This document shows, in pieces, positions 27,626 through 35,250 of a stretch of 35,250 nucleotides of DNA. A program made the translations under genes and the position numbers. The stretch comes from Deinococci bacterium (GTDB lineage: Bacteria; Deinococcota; Deinococci; Deinococcales; Trueperaceae), in assembly GCA_030149325.1 (NCBI GenBank), contig JASBRS010000074.1, positions 1-35,250 of the forward strand. Direction: 5' to 3'. Numbering within the stretch: the first letter of the stretch is position 1; each line of letters begins with the position of its first letter. The notes beneath the pieces are model-generated. The model was not told where the DNA came from. It saw only the letters and a list, made by a program, of their open reading frames with translations, and did not search any database.

Positions 27626-27631
27626 ATTCTA
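27626..27631 (-). promoter_or_regulatory. Probable -10 box (TAGAAT) of the BTAD regulator
   Basis: TAGAAT followed by nine bases and the GTG at 27616; the transcript would be leaderless or nearly so. Confidence 0.45.
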
Positions 27632-27701
27632 CGGGATGCCTGTGCCGCGGTCACCCGGCCGCCGCCACCGAGGGCACCGGAGGCAGGCTCGCGGCCCCGG
27701 C

Positions 27702-28628
27702 TCAGGGGATCAGTGCCGCCAGCAGGTCCAGGACGGCGACCGCGGCGAGGTTGGAGGTCGCTCCCTGGACGTCGACCAGGGGGTTGACCTCGACCACGTC
27801 GAGCGCCACCAGCTCGGTCCGGGCCGCCGCCTGGGCCAGGAGCTCCTTGACCGTGCGGTAGTCGAAGCCGTCCGGCTCGGGAGCCGACACGCCGGGCGCG
27901 ATGGCGGGGTCGAAGGCGTCCATGTCGAGGGTGACGTAGCAGCGCTCCATGCCGTCCAGCGCGGCTAGCACCTCGGCGCGGGCGTCGGCCCGGCGGAAGG
28001 CGTCGCGGGTCACCACCAGGTGCCCGCGCTCGCGCGCGAAGGCGTAGGCGTCGCCGGAGGTGCGCGGACCACGGATGCCGACCTGCACGATGCGCTCCAC
28101 CGACGCGACCTCCGCGGCCCGGCGCATCGGGCTGCTGCTGGTCGCGCGACTGCCGGCCACACGGTCCTCGAGATCGAGGTGGGCGTCGATCTGCAGGACG
28201 CCGAAGGGAGCGCCGCCGGCCAGACCGCGTACCGCTGCCCCGGTGAGGGAGTGATCGCCGCCGATGAGGACGGGCAGCGCGCCGGCCTCGGCCAGCGCGG
28301 CCACCGCCGCCTCGACGGCGTCGAGGCTGGCCTCGGGCTGGCTGCGCAACGCCGCGACGTCCCCGGCGTCCACCACGCGCCGCCCGGTCAGACGCAAGCG
28401 TCCCGTCTCGACGTCGAAGACGCCGGCATCCAACGGCCCGAGGCGCATCGACGCCTCGCGCACGGCACGCGGGCCGAGGCGGGCGCCCGGCCGCGACCCC
28501 ACGCCGAGGTCGTGCGGCACCCCCACCACGGCCACCGCCCCGCGCATCGCCGACGGATCGCTGACGGCGGGCGCACGGTAGAAGGTGATGGCGCCGGCGA
28601 GCAGCGGAGGAGGCGTGGACGAGCTCAT
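27702..28628 (-). CDS. hutG: Ureohydrolase-family enzyme, probably formimidoylglutamase (HutG)
   Basis: A 308-residue member of the arginase/agmatinase family. Manganese ligands are visible in GGDHSLTG, DAHLDLED and TLDMDAFDPAIAPG, and VVEVNP closes the fold as usual. The family also includes arginase and agmatinase; the assignment rests on its place after hutU and hutI, where formiminoglutamate is the substrate to be cleaved to glutamate and formamide. The ATG at 28628 overlaps the hutI stop by four bases, which favours it over an ATG 21 bases further upstream. Confidence 0.82.
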   Translation of the reverse strand: MSSSTPPPLLAGAITFYRAPAVSDPSAMRGAVAVVGVPHDLGVGSRPGARLGPRAVREASMRLGPLDAGVFDVETGRLRLTGRRVVDAGDVAALRSQPEASLDAVEAAVAALAEAGALPVLIGGDHSLTGAAVRGLAGGAPFGVLQIDAHLDLEDRVAGSRATSSSPMRRAAEVASVERIVQVGIRGPRTSGDAYAFARERGHLVVTRDAFRRADARAEVLAALDGMERCYVTLDMDAFDPAIAPGVSAPEPDGFDYRTVKELLAQAAARTELVALDVVEVNPLVDVQGATSNLAAVAVLDLLAALIP

Positions 28629-29917
28629 GCCGCCCCCGTCCGGGTCCACGCCGTGCGCCCCCCCGCCACCACCCGGCGCGCCAGGTTGGTGCCGTAGTGG
28701 TAGGCCAGGTAGTCGAGGTCGGGAGCGTCGTAGATCACCAGGTCGGCCCGCTTGCCGACCTCGAGGGAGCCCACCGTATCGGCCATGCCGACCGCGTGGG
28801 CGGCGTTGAGGGTGGCGGCCACGACGGCCTCGGCGGGGGAGAGCCTCAGCTGCAGGCAGGCCAGGTTGAGGATGATCTGCATCGATTCGGTGGGGCTCGA
28901 GCCGGGATTGGCGTCGGTGGCCAGCGCCACCGGCAGCCCAGCCTCGACCATGCGCCGCGCGGGGGCGTAGTCGCGGCCCATCAGGGCGAAGGTGGTGCCG
29001 GGCAGCAGCACCGCCAGCACGCCCTCCGCCGCCATGGCGGCGATGCCGGCCTCGGAGGCGTGGACCAGGTGGTCGGCCGACACCGCCCGCAGCTCGGCGG
29101 CCAGCTCGGCGCCTCCGCCCCCGGCGAGCTCGTCGGCGTGCAGCTTCGGCCGCAGCCCGGCGGCGACGCCGGCCTGGAGCACCCGGCGCGACTGCTCCAC
29201 GCTGAACACGCCGTGCTCGCAGAACACGTCGCAGAACCTCGCCAGCCGCTCCGCCGCCACCGCCGGGATCATCTCCTCGATCACCAGCTCGACGTAGGCG
29301 TCGGCGTCGCGACCGGCGGTGGCCGGCACCGCGTGGGCGCCCATGAACGTGGGCACCACGTCGATGGCGTGGCCGGAGGCCGCCCGCCGGACGGCGCGCA
29401 ACTGCTTGAGCTCGCTCGTGGTGTCCAGCCCGTAGCCGCTCTTGATCTCCATCGTGGTGGTGCCGTGGGCCAGCGCGACGTCGAGGCGGCTTCGCGTCAG
29501 CTCGGCCAGCGTCGCCTCGTCGGCCCGGCGGGTCGCCTCGACGGTGGCGAGGATGCCGCCACCCGCCGCCAGGATGTCGAGGTAGCTCTCGCCCCGGAGC
29601 CGCCGTGGGAACTCGTGCTGACGCTCACCGGCGTACACCAGGTGGGTATGGGGATCGACGAAGCCCGGAAGCACCAGGGCGCCGCGCGCGTCGATGACCT
29701 CGGCGTCGGGCGCCACCTCGACGGAGCGGAGGACCTCGGCGCTGGTGCCCACCGCCACGATGCGCTCGCCCGCCGCCGCCACGGCTCCGTCGGGCACGAT
29801 GCCGACCGCACCCTGGCGCGCGCCGCCCGCCGGGGAGCCGTGCGAGCCCGCCACCGTGACCAACGGACCGGCGTTGTGGACGAGCAGCGTCACGGGAGCG
29901 CCGGCGGGCGAGCTCAT
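28625..29917 (-). CDS. hutI: Imidazolonepropionase
   Basis: A 430-residue metal-dependent amidohydrolase that opens imidazolonepropionate to formiminoglutamate, step three of histidine degradation. Motifs: [18 protein letters not shown] (metal ligands), [15 protein letters not shown]-like region [29 protein letters not shown] and [15 protein letters not shown]. An insert rich in glycine and alanine near residue 25-40 makes it slightly longer than usual. The ATG overlaps the hutU stop by four bases. Confidence 0.95.
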   Translation of the reverse strand: MSSPAGAPVTLLVHNAGPLVTVAGSHGSPAGGARQGAVGIVPDGAVAAAGERIVAVGTSAEVLRSVEVAPDAEVIDARGALVLPGFVDPHTHLVYAGERQHEFPRRLRGESYLDILAAGGGILATVEATRRADEATLAELTRSRLDVALAHGTTTMEIKSGYGLDTTSELKQLRAVRRAASGHAIDVVPTFMGAHAVPATAGRDADAYVELVIEEMIPAVAAERLARFCDVFCEHGVFSVEQSRRVLQAGVAAGLRPKLHADELAGGGGAELAAELRAVSADHLVHASEAGIAAMAAEGVLAVLLPGTTFALMGRDYAPARRMVEAGLPVALATDANPGSSPTESMQIILNLACLQLRLSPAEAVVAATLNAAHAVGMADTVGSLEVGKRADLVIYDAPDLDYLAYHYGTNLARRVVAGGRTAWTRTGAA

Positions 29918-31584
29918 CGGCGGTCGCGGTCCAGCATCGGCAGGTCGATGCCGCGCTCGCGAGCGGTCGCGATCGCCTCGGGGTAGCCGGCGTCGGCGTG
30001 GCGCATCACGCCGCTGCCGGGGTCGGTGGTGAGCACCCGCTGTAGACGCTCCGCAGCCTCGGGGGTACCGTCGGCGACCACCACCATGCCGGCGTGGATG
30101 GCGTAGCCGATGCCTACGCCGCCGCCGTGGTGCACCGACACCCAGCTCGCCCCGGCGGCGGTGTTGAGCAGCGCGTTGAGGATGGGCCAATCGGCGATGG
30201 CGTCGCTGCCGTCGCGCATCGCCTCGGTCTCCCGGTTGGGCGACGCCACCGAGCCGCTGTCGAGGTGGTCGCGTCCGATCACGATGGGCGCGCTCACCTC
30301 GCCCGAGGCCACCAGCTCGTTCATGATCCGCCCGAGCCTGGCGCGCTCGCCGTAGCCGAGCCAGCAGATGCGCGCCGGAAGCCCCTGGAACGCCACGCGT
30401 TCGGCGGCCATACGGATCCACCGCGTCAGCCGCGCGTCGTCGGGGAAGGCCTCGAGGATGGCCGCGTCGATGCGCGCGATGTCGGCAGGGTCGCCCGACA
30501 GCGCGGCCCAACGGAAGGGCCCCTTGCCCTCGCAGAACAGCGGCCGCACGAACGCCGGTACGAAGCCGGGGAAGTCGAAGGCGTCCTCGACGCCGGCGTC
30601 CTTGGCCTGCTGGCGCAGGTTGTTGCCGTAGTCGAAGACCACCGAGCCGCGGCGCTGGAGCTCGAGCATGGCGCGCACGTGCTCGGCCATGCTGGAGCGC
30701 GCCCGCGCGATGTAGGCCTGCGGGTCGCGCCGCCTGAGCTCCGCGGCCTCGTCGAGCCCCAGACCCGCCGGCACGTAGCCGTTCAGCGCGTCGTGGGCCG
30801 AGGTCTGATCGGTGGTCAGGTCGGGATCGTGGCCGCGGCGCGCCAGCTCGGGGAACACCTCGGCGGCGTTGCCGACCAGGCCGATCGAACGCGCCTGGCG
30901 TGCCCCCACGTAGCGCTCGACCCGCGCCAGCGCATCGTCGAGGTCGTCGGCGACCTCGTCGAGGTAGCGCTTGTCGAGGCGCCTTTGCAGCCTCTCGGGG
31001 TCGACGTCGACGATCAGGCACACGCCGCCGTTCATCGTGACCGCCAGCGGCTGGGCGCCGCCCATGCCGCCGCACCCCGCCGTCAGCGTCCAGCGCCCGG
31101 CCAGATCGCCGCTGAAGTGCTGGGTGGCGGCCTCCGCGAAGGTCTCGTAGGTGCCCTGCAGGATGCCCTGGGTTCCGATGTAGATCCAGGAGCCGGCGGT
31201 CATCTGTCCGAACATGGTCAGGCCGGCGGCCTCCAGCCGGCGGAACTCCTCCCAGGTGGCCCAGGCCGGCACCAGCATGGCGTTGGAGATCAGCACCCTG
31301 GGGGCCATCGCGTGCGTGCGGAACACGCCGACCGGCTTGCCCGACTGGATCAGCAGCGTCTCGTCGTCCTCCAGGCGACGCAGCGTCGCGACGATGGCGT
31401 CGAACGCCTCCCAACTGCGGGCGGCGCGGCCGCTGCCGCCGTAGACGATCAGCTCCTCGGGGCGCTCGGCGACCTCGGGGTCGAGGTTGTTCATCAACAT
31501 CCGCAGGGCGGCCTCCTGCTGCCACCCCTTGCAACTGAGCTCCGTCCCGCGCGGCGCTCGGATCTCGCGATGCGCGTCTGCCAT
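29914..31584 (-). CDS. hutU: Urocanate hydratase
   Basis: A 556-residue NAD-dependent enzyme that hydrates urocanate to imidazolonepropionate. Full length and highly conserved: [92 protein letters not shown] and the C-terminal [16 protein letters not shown] and [16 protein letters not shown] lies upstream of the ATG. hutH (histidine ammonia-lyase) is not in the window. The upstream gap is only 58 bases and has no -10 box that I can see, so hutUIG may be read through from the gene before. Confidence 0.97.
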   Translation of the reverse strand: MADAHREIRAPRGTELSCKGWQQEAALRMLMNNLDPEVAERPEELIVYGGSGRAARSWEAFDAIVATLRRLEDDETLLIQSGKPVGVFRTHAMAPRVLISNAMLVPAWATWEEFRRLEAAGLTMFGQMTAGSWIYIGTQGILQGTYETFAEAATQHFSGDLAGRWTLTAGCGGMGGAQPLAVTMNGGVCLIVDVDPERLQRRLDKRYLDEVADDLDDALARVERYVGARQARSIGLVGNAAEVFPELARRGHDPDLTTDQTSAHDALNGYVPAGLGLDEAAELRRRDPQAYIARARSSMAEHVRAMLELQRRGSVVFDYGNNLRQQAKDAGVEDAFDFPGFVPAFVRPLFCEGKGPFRWAALSGDPADIARIDAAILEAFPDDARLTRWIRMAAERVAFQGLPARICWLGYGERARLGRIMNELVASGEVSAPIVIGRDHLDSGSVASPNRETEAMRDGSDAIADWPILNALLNTAAGASWVSVHHGGGVGIGYAIHAGMVVVADGTPEAAERLQRVLTTDPGSGVMRHADAGYPEAIATARERGIDLPMLDRDRR

Positions 31585-31642
31585 GCAGTCGATCTCCTCT
31601 CGGGGGCCCGCCGGCCTCCGGCTCGTCGGCGACGTGGCCCGG

Positions 31643-31936
31643 TTAGCGGCGGCGACGCGAGCCGGCGAAGATGCCGCCCGAGAAGCCGCCGATGCCGAGC
31701 ATGAAGCCGAGGTCGTACCAGCGCCCGGCGTTGGGGAAGGCGTAGATGCGCACGTGCTCGTTGAAGAGACTGATCACGAAGGTGATCGGAGCGATGAAGC
31801 CCTGCCACAGCCCCAGCCAGAAGCCGGGATCGCCGCCGCCGGGAACGACGGCGGGCTGCGATGCCGCGCAGGCCGTGAGCGACCCCACCAACGCCGCGAC
31901 CCCCAAGGTGATGCCCAGGAACCTCCGTCGTCGCAT
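31643..31936 (-). CDS. Small lipoprotein with a membrane segment, unknown function
   Basis: A 97-residue protein with a basic start (MRRRRF), a hydrophobic stretch and a lipobox LTAC (C23). The mature part has a conserved-looking core, [43 protein letters not shown] in shape, with one or two membrane-seeking segments and a basic tail (GSRRRR). Small proteins with the W-x-GFIAP-x-TF-x-ISLF pattern occur in many bacteria, but I know no function. It lies 54 bases after idh on the same strand. Confidence 0.7.
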   Translation of the reverse strand: MRRRRFLGITLGVAALVGSLTACAASQPAVVPGGGDPGFWLGLWQGFIAPITFVISLFNEHVRIYAFPNAGRWYDLGFMLGIGGFSGGIFAGSRRRR

Positions 31937-31990
31937 GCCGTCACCTGCCCCTCCGATGCCTGGCGGGTCGTCGCCCGCTCGGGCTCGCCC

Positions 31991-34240
<2,250 letters not shown>

Positions 34241-34617
34241 ACGCGTCTACGCTCCTCGCTGCCGCGCACGCCAGGACCACGCAGGGCGCGCGCGATCGGT
34301 CCGTTCGATTCGGGCCCTGGGGCCCTCTGAGCCTTCTCAGCGTACGCCACGTCGCCGCGGCGAAGGGCGACGCCGGCGATCGCCGGAACACGGGCGGGCG
34401 CCGTCCTGTCGGCTGCCGGTCGGGAGGTACCGCCGTGGTAGGGTGCTCGCAGACGCGATGGCGGAGGCGTCCGCCCCGACACGCTCCAGCACCAGACGAG
34501 GACGCCTACGCCCCGGAACGGGAGTCGCGATCTCGTGGTCGATCCCCTGCGTAGCTCGAGCCGAGCCCTCCGCCCCTGCCGCCGTGGGGCGGCGTCGACG
34601 GTGGGGGGACGAGCCCC
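34241..34617 (+). other. Intergenic region between divergent genes
   Basis: No convincing gene here. It holds the likely promoter of the isocitrate dehydrogenase gene on the minus strand and a TAGGGT box (34439-34444) on the plus strand. An ATG at 34458 opens a frame that has no recognisable protein and runs out of frame into the next gene. I see no repeats apart from two GGGCCC-type palindromes near 34315. Confidence 0.5.
34339..34344 (-). promoter_or_regulatory. Possible -10 box (TACGCT) of the isocitrate dehydrogenase gene
   Basis: TACGCT about 100 bases before the ATG is the only TANNNT box I see upstream. It is supported by position alone. Confidence 0.25.
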
Positions 34618-35232
34618 GTGAGGTCGCTGTTCCGAGCCGTCGCGCGAGGGCGTCCCCACAGCACCGAGCACGAGCTCCTGGAGGCCCTCGACGCACCCGT
34701 GTGCGCCGTGTGCGCGTGCACGCACCGCGCCTCGACCCACTACCTGAACGGCGTCGTCCGCGAAGGCGTCAACGACGTGGCGCTGCGCCGCGAGTGGCGG
34801 CGGCGCGGCGGCATCTGCGGCCGTCACTGGCGCGTCTTCCGGCAGCTGGAATCGCCGCCGCTGCCCGCCGCCATCCTGACCGAGGACCTGCTCGGATCGC
34901 GCCTGGCCGGGGGCGTCCGCGAGGCGATCGACTGCCCGGCCTGCGAGATCGAGCGTACGGCCGAGCGGCGCTACCTGCGGGCGCTCGGCGGGCTCGAGCC
35001 CGAGGCGGTCCGGAGCGCCCTGGCCTCGGGTCGCGGCTTCCTGTGCCTGCGCCACGTCGAAGGCACGGCCGCGGGCGAGGTGCGCGAGGCCTTCGAGGAC
35101 CGCTTGCGCCAGATCCTCGACGAGCTGGCCGAGTTCCGTCGCCGGCAGGACTACCGGTTCGCCGACGAGCCCGCCGGTCCGGAGCGCGACAGCTGGCTGC
35201 GGGCCATCCGAGCGCTCGGCGGCGAGGTGTGA
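34618..35232 (+). CDS. DUF6062-like cysteine-motif protein
   Basis: A 204-residue soluble protein starting with GTG after a GGGGGGA stretch. Three cysteine motifs are spread along it: CAVCAC (29-34), GGICGRHW (about 64-71) and CPACEIE (about 107-113), followed by GFLCLRHVEG (about 138-147). The repeated C-x2-C and C-x2-H pairs suggest metal binding, as in the DUF6062 family, which I recognise only by this pattern. A helical C-terminus (EAFEDRLRQILDELAEFRR) follows. Function unknown. It ends 18 bases before the window edge. Confidence 0.7.
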   Translation: MRSLFRAVARGRPHSTEHELLEALDAPVCAVCACTHRASTHYLNGVVREGVNDVALRREWRRRGGICGRHWRVFRQLESPPLPAAILTEDLLGSRLAGGVREAIDCPACEIERTAERRYLRALGGLEPEAVRSALASGRGFLCLRHVEGTAAGEVREAFEDRLRQILDELAEFRRRQDYRFADEPAGPERDSWLRAIRALGGEV

Positions 35233-35250
35233 CGGCGCGACCCGGCCCGG

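Noticed and set aside
34311-34327. GGGCCCTGGGGCCC as an operator
   Set aside because: Simple GC-rich palindromes of this kind are expected at this base composition, and the position relative to any promoter is unclear.
34458-34617. Possible gene starting at ATG 34458 after a TAGGGT box
   Set aside because: The encoded sequence is low-complexity and arginine/proline-rich with no family resemblance, and it runs out of frame into the DUF6062-like gene.

Overview
The window is about 35 kb of very GC-rich bacterial chromosome, densely packed, with many overlapping start and stop codons. My best guess for the host is a member of the Deinococcota, possibly Trueperaceae-like. The MiaB N-terminus resembles Deinococcus MiaB, and many genes have a TANNNT box 5-9 bases before the start codon, as in the leaderless transcripts common in Deinococcus. 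Actinobacteria also use leaderless promoters, so this is inference.

Layout. 1-10573 holds housekeeping genes: miaB (partial), a small membrane protein, a secreted CAP-domain protein, an alkyltransferase-like DNA repair protein (atl), a zinc-finger membrane protein, an M20 hydrolase, a DUF2007-like protein coupled to a cation-efflux transporter, 3-methyladenine glycosylase with moeA, prfA with a Nudix hydrolase, and an orphan LivJ-type binding protein. 10574-16206 is a complete structural operon for a cytoplasmic NAD(P)-linked [NiFe]-hydrogenase of the group 3b (sulfhydrogenase) type. It encodes FeS, FAD/NAD, small and large subunits, a stand-alone cyclic-nucleotide-binding domain and a maturation protease. 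A 17-codon leader ORF precedes it, and it ends in a 93-bp repeat present four times that copies the protease C-terminus. 16281-17189 holds a convergent CBS-domain gene, a 56-residue membrane protein and tRNA-Arg(CCU).

17280-22104 is a probable iron-uptake operon, read on the minus strand: a secreted helical protein, an FTR1 permease, a HyuA-like protein with an unfamiliar C-terminal region, and a membrane-anchored protein. It has the best sigma-70-like promoter in the window (TTGACA-N18-TACACT) and a 29-bp inverted repeat at the start site built like an IscR type-1 site. 22270-27616 encodes an S8 protease lipoprotein and a 1107-residue SARP/BTAD-AAA-TPR regulator. 27702-34240 holds hutU-hutI-hutG (histidine degradation without hutH), a small lipoprotein and monomeric isocitrate dehydrogenase. 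34618-35232 is a DUF6062-like protein.

The most interesting observations are two regulatory ones. An identical 14-base motif (GAAAGTCCGACAGC) lies 55-56 bases upstream of the -10 box of both the hydrogenase operon and the CBS-domain gene, which suggests one regulator for both, much as mycobacterial DosR controls a hydrogenase and a CBS protein. The iron operon appears to be under an Rrf2/IscR-like operator. Other oddities are the amplified hydrogenase-protease tail and an apparent ATC start for miaB.
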